Assembly (NCBI GenBank): GCA_903897855.1
Contig: CAIUDH010000045.1
Location: 1 to 62,500 of the forward strand
Direction of reading: 5' to 3'
DNA: 62,500 bases
Source of the DNA: an uncultured Bacteroidota bacterium
Lineage (GTDB): Bacteria; Bacteroidota; Bacteroidia; UKL13-3
A program made the position numbers and the translations under genes. This document shows positions 35,059 through 43,945 of this stretch, one piece after another. Every line of letters begins with the position of its first letter. Position 1 is the first letter of the stretch. Below the pieces are notes generated by a model. It saw only the letters and a program-made list of their open reading frames with translations. It searched no databases and was not told the DNA's origin.

Positions 35059-36639
35059 CTATTGAACTCTAAATACTGGACCGCTATCAATACTTTTTGA
35101 GGGTGCGGTGGTACTTGAAGCCTTAATATTATAGAATATTATTAAATCTCCTTTTCTGCAACGTGCTGCAGCGGCTTTTAAGTCAGCACTCACGGCTGGT
35201 CCTGTGATGCTAAATGGTTGTGCACCGTTCTTAGTTTGAACAATACATTGGTAGCTCGTTACGGCATAAGTTAAACCATCGTAAGCAAAGGAAGGACCGA
35301 AAGAAGCATTCACGAAATTCCAAACTTGTATTTCCGATCCTGTGATACCACCACCTTCTTTACCATTAATGGTAACGGCCAATGGAGGTAACGGACGAAT
35401 TTTAAATTCTTTCATGAACGACTTAGAAGTACCGTCGTCGCCTTTCGCATTGACACTGATTTTAGCAACCCGTGTTGGGCCCATCATTACTTTCACATTA
35501 TAGGCTCCATTGGTACCGCTGAGGGTTCCATTGTCGCAACTAGCGCTTATTTGATTACCACGATATCCAGGAACCGAAATCTCAACGGGGTTATCAATAC
35601 CTGCATAGAAGATACTCATTTTAGAAGCAGAAATCGTAGCCACTGGCGAGAATACTTGATATTCACCCTCGGCCGATAGAGGCTGCATCTGACCTGTTTT
35701 AGGATCAATCACATTGATCGTAGCTTTGTACTTATGAATTCCTTCACCACTTGCGCGTATCTTATAAATCCCTTTCCCATCCTTCACTTCAATTTTCTGA
35801 CCATCGATAAAGATCTCATTATTTTGTTTTGAATTGAACGCCGTTAAAATAATTTCAGCGCTATACTCTCCTCCCGATGAAACGGAAGCAGATGCAGCGT
35901 TGATTGTTGTTTGCAAAGCATCAAACTTAAAGTCGGTAGCATTAATTTGAAGAGAAAGATGATTGATTACATCTGTTTCTGTTTTCTTAGCATCATTTTG
36001 GTATTTTGTTAAAGTAGCAAATGCTGCTGCCAATGGTAACGAGTGAAAAGTCTCCTCTAACCAACTTAGCTGCAGTCCTTCTTTATTGGGAGCAGGTTGA
36101 TCGCAACGTAGGTCTGACTTAATGGATGCTCTGGTACCTGCGCTATCTTTTGTTAAATCCAAAAGTTTCTCGCGTGTATCATTAATGGCCGCCATTAACT
36201 CTTTTCCTTTGGCTTCTTTATCGCCTCCGGCTTCTTTGTTTTCTAGGAAATAACGAACCGATCTCTCCATATCCTTTCCAGCTTTCAATTGTCCATCTTC
36301 TTCTCTTGGGTTATTGCCATCTTTAGAATCTTCTACCAATAAAATCTGTTTAGTTTCTTCCACATATTTAACAAATTCATCAGCGATCCTCTTTGCTTCA
36401 TAAGCTTTGTCTCTATAAGGCTTTGCTTTTTCTCCCTGTTTGTCCACTTCTTTATCCATCGCGCCAAGAAGTTTAATGTTCGCCCCGTCCAAATTGGTTC
36501 CTGCATTCTGCATCGAAACCTCAAACTTATAGAAAGCTTTAAGAATCTCTGAAGATACGTTTAAGGCCAACATTGCAGTCAATACGAGGTACATCATATT
36601 GATCATCTTCTGCCGTGTTGTTAGTTTACCTGATGCCAT
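35059..36639 (-). CDS. gldM: T9SS motor protein GldM (PorM)
   Basis: A 526-residue inner-membrane protein whose periplasmic shaft passes motor force to the GldK/GldN ring. The N-terminus KLTTRQKMINMMYLVLTAML is the diagnostic GldM start, and its single membrane helix is at about residues 11-31. The remaining long periplasmic part is made of a helical first domain and several beta domains. Length is normal. Between gldL (82 bases upstream) and gldN (20 bases downstream). Confidence 0.97.
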   Translation of the reverse strand: MASGKLTTRQKMINMMYLVLTAMLALNVSSEILKAFYKFEVSMQNAGTNLDGANIKLLGAMDKEVDKQGEKAKPYRDKAYEAKRIADEFVKYVEETKQILLVEDSKDGNNPREEDGQLKAGKDMERSVRYFLENKEAGGDKEAKGKELMAAINDTREKLLDLTKDSAGTRASIKSDLRCDQPAPNKEGLQLSWLEETFHSLPLAAAFATLTKYQNDAKKTETDVINHLSLQINATDFKFDALQTTINAASASVSSGGEYSAEIILTAFNSKQNNEIFIDGQKIEVKDGKGIYKIRASGEGIHKYKATINVIDPKTGQMQPLSAEGEYQVFSPVATISASKMSIFYAGIDNPVEISVPGYRGNQISASCDNGTLSGTNGAYNVKVMMGPTRVAKISVNAKGDDGTSKSFMKEFKIRPLPPLAVTINGKEGGGITGSEIQVWNFVNASFGPSFAYDGLTYAVTSYQCIVQTKNGAQPFSITGPAVSADLKAAAARCRKGDLIIFYNIKASSTTAPSKSIDSGPVFRVQ

Positions 36640-36721
36640 TTTTTTATATTTTGATTACGAATGTTTATGAATTTAAAATTACCTCTTCAAGGGTAACATA
36701 ATTAGGTTATGTGAACTATTA

Positions 36722-37513
36722 TTATGACTGACGACCTGTTGACATCGCGTTCAGCATATTGCCATAAACACTATTTAAGTTCGTCAAGTTTTTAGCCAAT
36801 TTGCCAATCTCTTCTTTCACACCAGCCGAATGAGCTTCTGCATTGGATAAGTTGCCTAATACATTACCTAATTTGTTATAAAAAGTGCTCATGTTTTTAA
36901 TATGAGAATCCGTATTTTGTAATTCTACTTCATACAACGCATTTAAAGCCGACAAATTTTTGGTTACTTTAGTTACTTGTTCAGCGTATTGTTTTGAGTT
37001 CTCTGAAGAAGCTGACATTGCATTCATAGCTTCTGTCGCTTTTAAGTAAGAAGTACTTAAACCTTCAATGTTTTTGGTTGCTTTCTGAACATTTTCTGAG
37101 TAAGCAGTTGTATTGGCAGCTGCACTAGACAAGCTTGACATGTTATGAACATTCTCGCTTAACGACTTTAATCCTACGCCTAAAGTTCCAATCAAATCAG
37201 GGGTTACTTTAGCATCGATAAGCATTTTGTCGAGTTGAGCCGAAACCGACCCTTTTTTCTTTCCTGCTTCACCTTCTTCTCCTGCTAATTCAGGATAAAC
37301 TAAACTCCAATCAATTTCCTGATGTGGTGGTTCAAAGGCAGAGATGGCGAAAATTATAGCTTCTGTTGTCAAACCAATCGTTAACATTTCATTTGCAAAT
37401 TTTAAGTGGAGGATTTTAAACATCGCTCCTAAAATTACAACTGCTGCTCCCAATCCGTAAGTCATCGACAAAAAACGTTTGGCACCTTTGCTTTCAAAAA
37501 AACTCTTTTTCAT
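36722..37513 (-). CDS. gldL: T9SS motor protein GldL (PorL)
   Basis: A 263-residue inner-membrane motor subunit that with GldM uses the proton gradient. Two membrane helices at about residues 14-35 and 42-60 are joined by a short loop; glutamates at 42 and 51 lie in or next to the second helix, in keeping with the acidic residues known to matter in GldL. The rest is a cytoplasmic coiled-coil with near-repeats (SENVQKATKNIEGLSTSY, AEQVTKVTKNLSALNALYE, VKEEIGKLAKNLTNLNSVYG). Gap of 88 bases after gldK and 82 before gldM, with no clear promoter in either. Confidence 0.96.
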   Translation of the reverse strand: MKKSFFESKGAKRFLSMTYGLGAAVVILGAMFKILHLKFANEMLTIGLTTEAIIFAISAFEPPHQEIDWSLVYPELAGEEGEAGKKKGSVSAQLDKMLIDAKVTPDLIGTLGVGLKSLSENVHNMSSLSSAAANTTAYSENVQKATKNIEGLSTSYLKATEAMNAMSASSENSKQYAEQVTKVTKNLSALNALYEVELQNTDSHIKNMSTFYNKLGNVLGNLSNAEAHSAGVKEEIGKLAKNLTNLNSVYGNMLNAMSTGRQS

Positions 37514-37601
37514 GTGTGTGAAGTGTTAAAAAAATTAATAAATAAGGTTAAAAATTATGGTTAAATTTGCTGTAAAATAAAATAAAAAAAATTAAAGAAT
37601 A

Positions 37602-38924
37602 TTATTTCTTGTCTTTGTTTGAACGGCCCATATATGGATTAACACAACGGAAGCCAACAAATGATTTACAAGTATCCTGATATTCATATAAACGACTGCC
37701 GCACTCTAAATAATAGCCTACATCTTTCCAGCTTCCACCGCGTATTACTTTACGCTTAAAAGTTTCAGGTTCAGCATCTTTAGCATCGTATTTATAATCA
37801 GGACTCAAGTCATCCACTACCACTACCGATGATTCAAGATAAGCAGAAGAGGTCCACTCTGAAACATTGCCGGCCATATTATAAAGACCGTAGTCGTTAG
37901 GGAAATAAGAATACACTTTTACAGGATAAAATCCACCATCAGCGATATAGTTACCACGTCCGGGTTTAAAATTGGCTAAATAACAACCTTGAGTGTTGCG
38001 GATATAAGGACCTCCCCAAGGAAACATATTTTCATCACGTCCACCTCTGGCGGCATACTCCCATTGCGATTCGGTTGGCAATAGAAATTGCGTGCGCTCT
38101 AAGTCATCGATCGACATGGCCCAATCGTTCATGTGACGGGTTCTCCACCAGCAAAATGCATTGGCTTGGTTCCAATTCACACCAACTACCGGATAATCAT
38201 CATAATTTGGATGCCAGAAATAATTTTCGGCCATCGGCTCATTATATGAATAGGCAAAATCGCGAACGAATACCAAAGTGTCGGGATAAATTTGAACTTT
38301 ATGTTTTTTAATGAAATGCGAGTGATCTTCGTCGCTGTGGGCGGTCTTCAAATCTTCGGTGCTTTGCACTTTCGCAGAACGGGCAGCCGCTTGGAAATCA
38401 AAAATCTCATAGCTGTAGATCAATTTCCTTACATCAATCTGACGGCGGTGCATGAAACGCTCGCCTGGCTTGTACTGCATCATTTGCGAAGCATCCGTAG
38501 CTTCTTGAGATTCAGGATCCCATTTTTCTTTGTAATTGATTACGGCGTATGGATCATCGCTTTCCTCACCAATTTGAGTTTTGATGGTTTCGATGCTTTG
38601 GGAAAGATTTTCTCTTAAAATTGAATCCGATACATAATATACAAACTGGCGATACTCGTTATTCGAGATTTCCGTATCATCCATATAAAATGCAGGTATT
38701 GAAACCTGTTTGTTACGGTGAATTTGGTGTGAACCAACCTCCTGATCGCTTTGCCCCATGTGATAGGTTCCTGTGGGCACATAAATCATTCCAAAAGGCT
38801 GAGGATGAGTCCATATGGGTCTGTTGGGTGTACCATACAGCTGACCATTATCCCCACCTGTACAGCCTGCCAAAATGACGATTGCCATTACCAAAATATA
38901 CAGAAATTGAAGTCTTTTACGCAT
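37602..38924 (-). CDS. gldK: T9SS lipoprotein GldK (PorK)
   Basis: A 440-residue outer-membrane lipoprotein, ring partner of GldN. The start is taken at 38924, giving MRKRLQFLYILVMAIVILAG-C, a lipoprotein signal with the cysteine at residue 21; a longer frame from 38975 would overlap its own promoter. The body is a formylglycine-generating-enzyme-like (sulfatase-modifying factor) fold, with GTYHMGQSDQEVG, NWNQANAFCWWR, YAARGG, GLYNMAGNVSEW and GFRCVNPYMG. In GldK the fold is structural rather than catalytic. First gene of the gldKLMN operon. Confidence 0.96.
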   Translation of the reverse strand: MRKRLQFLYILVMAIVILAGCTGGDNGQLYGTPNRPIWTHPQPFGMIYVPTGTYHMGQSDQEVGSHQIHRNKQVSIPAFYMDDTEISNNEYRQFVYYVSDSILRENLSQSIETIKTQIGEESDDPYAVINYKEKWDPESQEATDASQMMQYKPGERFMHRRQIDVRKLIYSYEIFDFQAAARSAKVQSTEDLKTAHSDEDHSHFIKKHKVQIYPDTLVFVRDFAYSYNEPMAENYFWHPNYDDYPVVGVNWNQANAFCWWRTRHMNDWAMSIDDLERTQFLLPTESQWEYAARGGRDENMFPWGGPYIRNTQGCYLANFKPGRGNYIADGGFYPVKVYSYFPNDYGLYNMAGNVSEWTSSAYLESSVVVVDDLSPDYKYDAKDAEPETFKRKVIRGGSWKDVGYYLECGSRLYEYQDTCKSFVGFRCVNPYMGRSNKDKK

Positions 38925-38945
38925 AGTTGTGCTAATTATAGATTG

Positions 38946-38975
38946 CAAATATAAAAACTTTACTGAATTAAACAA
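38946..38975 (-). promoter_or_regulatory. Near-consensus promoter of gldKLMN
   Basis: On the minus strand, TTG (38973-38975), a 19-base spacer and TATATTTG (38946-38953) followed by C. This fits the Bacteroidota -33/-7 promoter well. It lies 21 bases before the gldK ATG at 38924, inside any longer reading frame, and so decides the start. Confidence 0.85.
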
Positions 38976-39205
38976 GCGATGTATTATAAAACTTGCCTTA
39001 TTCCACTCACCTAAATAGTTTTTGTTCTTTTCAAAATCAGAAGTTTAATTGTATTAACGACTCTTTTTAGTTTTTATTTTATCAATTTGGAAATATTTTT
39101 CTGCTCTTGTTTCAACCTTCTTTAAGTAAGTTTATTCCCTGGTATCAATATCTTCAACAATAACGATTACGATATGTTGAACTAAATCCTATATTAAAAG
39201 GAAAT

Positions 39206-40231
39206 TTAATACTTTGAATCACGCAAGTGGCGTGGGTTTAACATATACTTATTAACTTTCCCTGTGAAATGCAGCCCCTTACAATACTGTATAAAAAGCT
39301 CATGTGTCGTACGACTTCCCGGCTTTAATCCATTCACCACAAAGTCGAAGGCATAACCCACTTTGAAATCGCCTTGCATAAAGCCAACCATCAAGTTTAT
39401 GTTGTCGCCCTGGCGATACGATAACCCTCCATAATATTGTTGATTGAAATAGGCTATCACATTGGCATCGAGCTGCAATTTGTTTCCGTATTTTACCAAT
39501 AAATTAGGTTGAACGATGACAGACCCGGTACCCACCATAAAATCCATCGATGCATTTCCATAGTAATGCATGGTGATAGAAGAGAAACTAGGGATAAAAC
39601 CACCAGTTTTATCGAAGAGTTGAGCACCCAACAAATGCACCGCAGAAAAACCTATATTCAAATCGTTCATGATCGGATTTACATAGTGTATACCCACGCC
39701 TAAATCATTCATTAAATTACTTGATATCAAAGAAGAAGGAACGGCTGGGTCAACGGTTCCATTTTGCAATACAGAGAGTGCCTTAAGTTTGGTTCCATCC
39801 AACGACTTTTGAAGTTTACCATAGTATAATCCAAAGGACAATTCACTCGTGTTTTTAAACACTTGATAATAGGCTAAACTAAGTTTCGGGATGATATAAG
39901 TTTGTGGCCCGATTTTATCATTTACCACATTCATGGCAATTCCAAATTTGCTGAATAAACGAGCTGAAATATTAAAAAACTGGGTGGAAGCTCCTACATT
40001 ATAGGGTTCGACAGCGGGTGTACCATCTGCATTTTTTATGAGGTCGCTTTTAAATCCTGCCCATTGCTGGTGCATCAAAAGACTAACACACATCTTGTCT
40101 TTCACCTTTCCCGCATAAGAAGGGTTATATGACATTTCATTAAACTGAAAATGGGTTTGATATCCATCCTGTTGCGACCAGGCATTGACAGTAAATGCAA
40201 TACAAAACAATAGTGTAATTTTTTTTATCAT
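39206..40231 (-). CDS. Type IX secretion membrane protein PorP/SprF
   Basis: A 341-residue outer-membrane beta-barrel protein of the PorP/SprF family, which accompanies surface adhesins and helps them onto the cell surface through the T9SS. Signal peptide MIKKITLLFCIAFTVNAWSQ; then the diagnostic block FQFNEMSYNPSYAGKVKDKM and MHQQWAGFK, and a barrel ending in NPRHLRDSKY. It lies 230 bases upstream of gldK on the same strand but has its own promoter. Which cargo it serves is not evident. Confidence 0.93.
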   Translation of the reverse strand: MIKKITLLFCIAFTVNAWSQQDGYQTHFQFNEMSYNPSYAGKVKDKMCVSLLMHQQWAGFKSDLIKNADGTPAVEPYNVGASTQFFNISARLFSKFGIAMNVVNDKIGPQTYIIPKLSLAYYQVFKNTSELSFGLYYGKLQKSLDGTKLKALSVLQNGTVDPAVPSSLISSNLMNDLGVGIHYVNPIMNDLNIGFSAVHLLGAQLFDKTGGFIPSFSSITMHYYGNASMDFMVGTGSVIVQPNLLVKYGNKLQLDANVIAYFNQQYYGGLSYRQGDNINLMVGFMQGDFKVGYAFDFVVNGLKPGSRTTHELFIQYCKGLHFTGKVNKYMLNPRHLRDSKY

Positions 40232-40261
40232 GTGGCCTTCTTAATTAAAGGTGCGAGTATG

Positions 40262-40291
40262 CAAATATGTATATTTATTCAAATATAACAA
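40262..40291 (-). promoter_or_regulatory. Promoter of porP/sprF
   Basis: On the minus strand, TTG (40289-40291), a 19-base spacer, then CATATTTG (40262-40269; one mismatch to TAnnTTTG) followed by C, 30 bases before the ATG at 40231. A second TATATTTG at 40280-40287 could act instead. Confidence 0.75.
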
Positions 40292-40427
40292 AAAAATCTT
40301 ATCAGAAATACATAATAAAATCAAATACCTTGTTTCTGCTTCAAACTAAAAAAGAGATGGCTTGCTAAAGAACCGTCGCAACTTCCATCTATGGAAATCA
40401 TATTTCCCTTCGTAACCCTTTACACGA

Positions 40428-43271
40428 CTAATCTTTAACAAACTTCACCAGCTTGTTTTCTACCCGCAGCAAATATACACCGGGTGCTAATGAAACGACA
40501 TCCAGTATGGTTTCGCTTGCCATTAACAAACCTGATAACACTGTTTGTCCCAAGGAATTTTGTATGCTATAACCAATTCCTGTTTCTTTATTATGGTTCT
40601 TAAGTGCTAAGCCGTTTTTCAAAACGTCGGTATAATAAATTACTATTTCAGACTTACAGGGGTTCGGATAAACTTCAATTTTTGCTGGGTTGGTGGCGCT
40701 GCTTGAAATTCCATTTCCGACAGTATTTTTACGTGTAATCCATTCGGGCAAAAGCACTTTAGGAGAGGTATAAATATGGTATTCGCCTGCCTGTAAATTA
40801 AAAGTCATAGCAAGATTGGTCACGTTAATACTGTCGCCCGATAAATAATCGTACCACCATCCTGATTGTTGAAAGTTGGGGGTGCCTATTTGCTGTGTCA
40901 TATCAAAATTGCAAATGGTATTTACTTTTAAGGTGGCCCCGTTCATTTTTGCATTCTTCACCATACTGTTGGTATACCATTCATAATTATAGGTTCGAAA
41001 CCCGGGGTTCGCATGTAATAATTGCATGGCGCCAAACACTTTATACAAATTATACCGAAGCGTATCTTGCAGGTAACTCCATTTTGCAGGCTTCACCTCC
41101 ATGCGGCAATTATTATTAATGGTTCCATCGGCACAGCGGTTGATACTATAATCATACCCTAGCTCTCCAAATTGCCAAATCATTTTAGGCCCAGGCTGGC
41201 TATAAAAAATCGCCGCAGCAGCGCCCACGCGCTTTAATGCGGTGTTAAAATCCTTCACCGAATAGCTGCCATTGACATTGCCATATTGCAAGTTTTTATA
41301 CATCAATCGTTCTTCATCGTGGCTCTCCATATAAAGCACTAAATTATTATCGGCAAAACTCCTTGACTTTGCACTCCCCCAGCTTAAATCGGCACCGGTG
41401 GAGTATCCCATCGTATTTTGATTATATGCGTAGTTCATGATGCCCCAAAGCATAAACCCACGGCTCGACAATTCTTTCTCTTCGTCGTTATCACTCAAAT
41501 GCTCCAAAATCATGTAAGTAAAGGGCGAATAAACTTTCACTTTATCATAAATTCTTTGCAGGATGTCAATTCGGCTTTGATCATATCGTCCCCAAAGGGT
41601 TACATCGGTACCACTATTTTTTTGTGTGAAGCCTTTCGACAGATCAAATCTAAATCCATCCATTTTATATTCCTGCACCCAGTAGGCTATCACAGTATCA
41701 ACAAACTCTTTGGTATAAAGGCTCTCATGGTTAAAATCATAGCCCACACTAAAGGGGTGGGTGGCAGTTATATTAAACCATGGATTTTGTGCCGTAACCT
41801 GTTGTATGGTCGAATTAAAATACATTTGCACCATGGGGCTCTGACCAAAAGAATGGTTCAATACCAAATCCATAATAACGGCAATGCCATTCTGGTGGCA
41901 TTTGTCGATGAGTTGTTTTAATTCGTTTTTTTCACCGTACGCTTTATCAACGGCGAAATAAAAATCGGGATTATAACCCCAACTGTCATTCCCTTCAAAC
42001 TCATTCACCGGCATAAGTTCAATGGCATTGATACCCATTCTTTTCAGATAGTCGAGCGAATCGATGATCGCTCTGAAATTACGATTTTGATGAAAATCGC
42101 GCACCAGCAATTCATACACATTCAGATTTTCACGATAGGGTTTATTAAAGTTGGTACTATACTGCCAGTTAAATGGCGTTTGTCCGATTTGGAATACCGA
42201 TACGATGCCGTTTGTTTTACCAATGGGGTATGGTTTTAGGTTGGGATACGTGGAAGCCGTGATGTATTTATCGTTGGATGGGTCGAGGATTTTTTCACAC
42301 ATGGGGTCGGCCACCTTTAGGGCCCCATCGATAGCGTATTGATATGCGTATTCCACCCCGCTTTGCAAGCCATTGATGGCCACCCAGAAGTACTTTCCAT
42401 CGGGGGTCTTATTCATCAAGGTGGCTGCTTTAGGGTACCATTTGGTAAAATCGCCTATAACGTAAATAAAATTCTTATACGGTGCTACGATACAGAGAGT
42501 AACGGAAGTGGCACTGGTGTAATTGATGCCCGGTTTAATACCATCTGGCAAAACGGCCATCGGTGTTCCACCATATACAACATAGGGGAGTGTATCGTAA
42601 ACAGTGTTGCCATTATAGGTAGCGGCAACCACTACAAGTTTATCCCCTGTAAGATTAGCCGGCGCTTTAAACGTAATGATCGAATCGTTTGGGATAGAAG
42701 CAATTTGGATTCCATTTTCATACATGGTCAAACTCGCTTTCCTCGAAGTGGTGGCAGTGATAGTCACCGTATCGTTCATGTTAATAATACTTCCTTTCGA
42801 GGGTGATGTAAAAGAAAGAACAAATGTATTCGCGGCATAAATATTCACAAAAATGTCAGTTCCTCCAATGTCTTTCCCTTCTTTGCTTCCATCGCCATTT
42901 CTAAAGACCATCGCTAGTTTCTGAATCGTTTCTGCTCCGGTAACACCAAAGGCAGATCGCAAACTTGGCGCTAGCTTATAGCTGTATAAATTATTTCCCA
43001 AGGCTGTCATTCGCCAAGCAATATTGGCTTGTCCCCAAGTGGTAAACACGTGCTTCCAGTCGGCGTTGCTGGAGCTGAGGCTAGTGATCACCCCAATATG
43101 AATATATACATCACACGCACAATTATTTAAGCCGGCAGTGCCTTTGGTAGCGTCGTAAATAAGGGTTACCGAATCTGTTTCTGTAGGGAAGACGGGCGAG
43201 GTAGTTACAACTTGGGCTTGAAGAAAAAGAGAACAGCTTAAAGCTGCGAAAAACAGCACATAATGTTTCAT
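40428..43271 (-). CDS. T9SS-exported GH13 alpha-amylase-family glycosidase
   Basis: A 947-residue secreted glycosidase. Signal peptide MKHYVLFFAALSCSLFLQAQ, then a starch-binding-like N-terminal domain, a domain with FVLSFTSPSKGSIINMND, and a CBM48-like domain (VIGDFTKWYPKAATLM). The (beta/alpha)8 barrel starts at about residue 370 (NVYELLVRDFHQN), with INAIELMPVNEFEG, VIMDLVLNHSFG, the nucleophile in DGFRFDLSKGF, the acid/base Glu in MILEHLSD and YMESHDEERL. A beta domain and a T9SS sorting domain (KIEVYPNPCKSEIVIYYT to GVYLLRVEN) end it. It should act on starch or glycogen outside the cell. Confidence 0.94.
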   Translation of the reverse strand: MKHYVLFFAALSCSLFLQAQVVTTSPVFPTETDSVTLIYDATKGTAGLNNCACDVYIHIGVITSLSSSNADWKHVFTTWGQANIAWRMTALGNNLYSYKLAPSLRSAFGVTGAETIQKLAMVFRNGDGSKEGKDIGGTDIFVNIYAANTFVLSFTSPSKGSIINMNDTVTITATTSRKASLTMYENGIQIASIPNDSIITFKAPANLTGDKLVVVAATYNGNTVYDTLPYVVYGGTPMAVLPDGIKPGINYTSATSVTLCIVAPYKNFIYVIGDFTKWYPKAATLMNKTPDGKYFWVAINGLQSGVEYAYQYAIDGALKVADPMCEKILDPSNDKYITASTYPNLKPYPIGKTNGIVSVFQIGQTPFNWQYSTNFNKPYRENLNVYELLVRDFHQNRNFRAIIDSLDYLKRMGINAIELMPVNEFEGNDSWGYNPDFYFAVDKAYGEKNELKQLIDKCHQNGIAVIMDLVLNHSFGQSPMVQMYFNSTIQQVTAQNPWFNITATHPFSVGYDFNHESLYTKEFVDTVIAYWVQEYKMDGFRFDLSKGFTQKNSGTDVTLWGRYDQSRIDILQRIYDKVKVYSPFTYMILEHLSDNDEEKELSSRGFMLWGIMNYAYNQNTMGYSTGADLSWGSAKSRSFADNNLVLYMESHDEERLMYKNLQYGNVNGSYSVKDFNTALKRVGAAAAIFYSQPGPKMIWQFGELGYDYSINRCADGTINNNCRMEVKPAKWSYLQDTLRYNLYKVFGAMQLLHANPGFRTYNYEWYTNSMVKNAKMNGATLKVNTICNFDMTQQIGTPNFQQSGWWYDYLSGDSINVTNLAMTFNLQAGEYHIYTSPKVLLPEWITRKNTVGNGISSSATNPAKIEVYPNPCKSEIVIYYTDVLKNGLALKNHNKETGIGYSIQNSLGQTVLSGLLMASETILDVVSLAPGVYLLRVENKLVKFVKD

Positions 43272-43292
43272 AGTAAATCTTAATATGAGTTA

Positions 43293-43300
43293 CAAAAATA
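43293..43300 (-). promoter_or_regulatory. -7 box TATTTTTG of the GH13 gene
   Basis: Perfect TAnnTTTG on the minus strand, 21 bases before the start at 43271. A TTG lies 24 bases further upstream (43325-43327), longer than the usual spacing. Confidence 0.5.
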
Positions 43301-43331
43301 CAATATTTTGTTTTTGTTTTTGTTCAAAAAT

Positions 43332-43359
43332 AAAGCCCATTTCTATTGAAACGGGCTTT
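43332..43359 (-). terminator. Terminator after the bacilliredoxin gene
   Basis: AAAGCCCATTTC (43332-43343) pairs with GAAACGGGCTTT (43348-43359) with one mismatch and a four-base loop, 20 bases after the stop at 43380 on the minus strand; a run TTATTTTTG follows. Confidence 0.8.
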
Positions 43360-43379
43360 GTAATATGGGAATAAATGAA

Positions 43380-43793
43380 CTAGCAAAATTCATCGTATGC
43401 TGCCTGAAGGTTATCGGCAATCATCTGTGCACTTCGGCCTTCTATGTTATGTCGCTCAATCATATGCACCAGTTCACCGTCTTTAAAGAGGGCGATGGCG
43501 GGCGACGAAGGTGGGTAAGGCAACAAAAACTCACGGGCTTTAGTTACCGCATCGGCTTCCATTCCAGCAAACACAGTAATCAATTCAGAGGGGTTTTTGC
43601 CATTCTCCAAGGATTTACAAACCCCTGGACGGGCAGTGCCTGCAGCACAACCACATACTGAGTTGATGACCAAGAGTTGAGTGCCTTGTTTTTTATTCAG
43701 CACAGATTGTACTTCATCTGCGTTCATTAATTGTTTGAAACCTACGCTGGTCAATTCCTCCCGCATAGGGGCTGCTAACATTTCGGGATACAT
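43380..43793 (-). CDS. BrxA/BrxB-family bacilliredoxin
   Basis: A 137-residue thioredoxin-fold protein that removes bacillithiol or similar low-molecular-weight thiols from oxidised proteins. The CGC motif is in VINSVCGCAAGTARPG; downstream YPPSSPAIALFKDGELVHMIERHNIEG matches the YphP family. Start set at the ATG 43793 (MYPEMLAAPMREEL, as in homologs); an in-frame upstream codon would add 14 residues not seen in the family. Its own -7 box TAAATTTG lies at 43823-43830. Confidence 0.93.
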   Translation of the reverse strand: MYPEMLAAPMREELTSVGFKQLMNADEVQSVLNKKQGTQLLVINSVCGCAAGTARPGVCKSLENGKNPSELITVFAGMEADAVTKAREFLLPYPPSSPAIALFKDGELVHMIERHNIEGRSAQMIADNLQAAYDEFC

Positions 43794-43822
43794 AATAATA
43801 TTTTTTAGATTAATTTGAAAAG

Positions 43823-43830
43823 CAAATTTA
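43823..43830 (-). promoter_or_regulatory. -7 box TAAATTTG of the bacilliredoxin gene
   Basis: Perfect TAnnTTTG on the minus strand followed by C, 29 bases before the start at 43793. Confidence 0.55.
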
Positions 43831-43889
43831 AGCAAAACTTATCTAAAACAGTGCATCACAATGACACAATATTCCGTTCTTCTCCATGA

Positions 43890-43922
43890 TTTGGCTAGGG
43901 TAAATTTATTCCCTTATTTTTG
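43890..43922 (+). promoter_or_regulatory. Promoter of glgB
   Basis: TTTG (43890-43893), 21-base spacer, TATTTTTG (43915-43922), 23 bases before the ATG at 43946. Confidence 0.65.
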
Positions 43923-43945
43923 TTGCCTCTAATCCTAAATTTACC

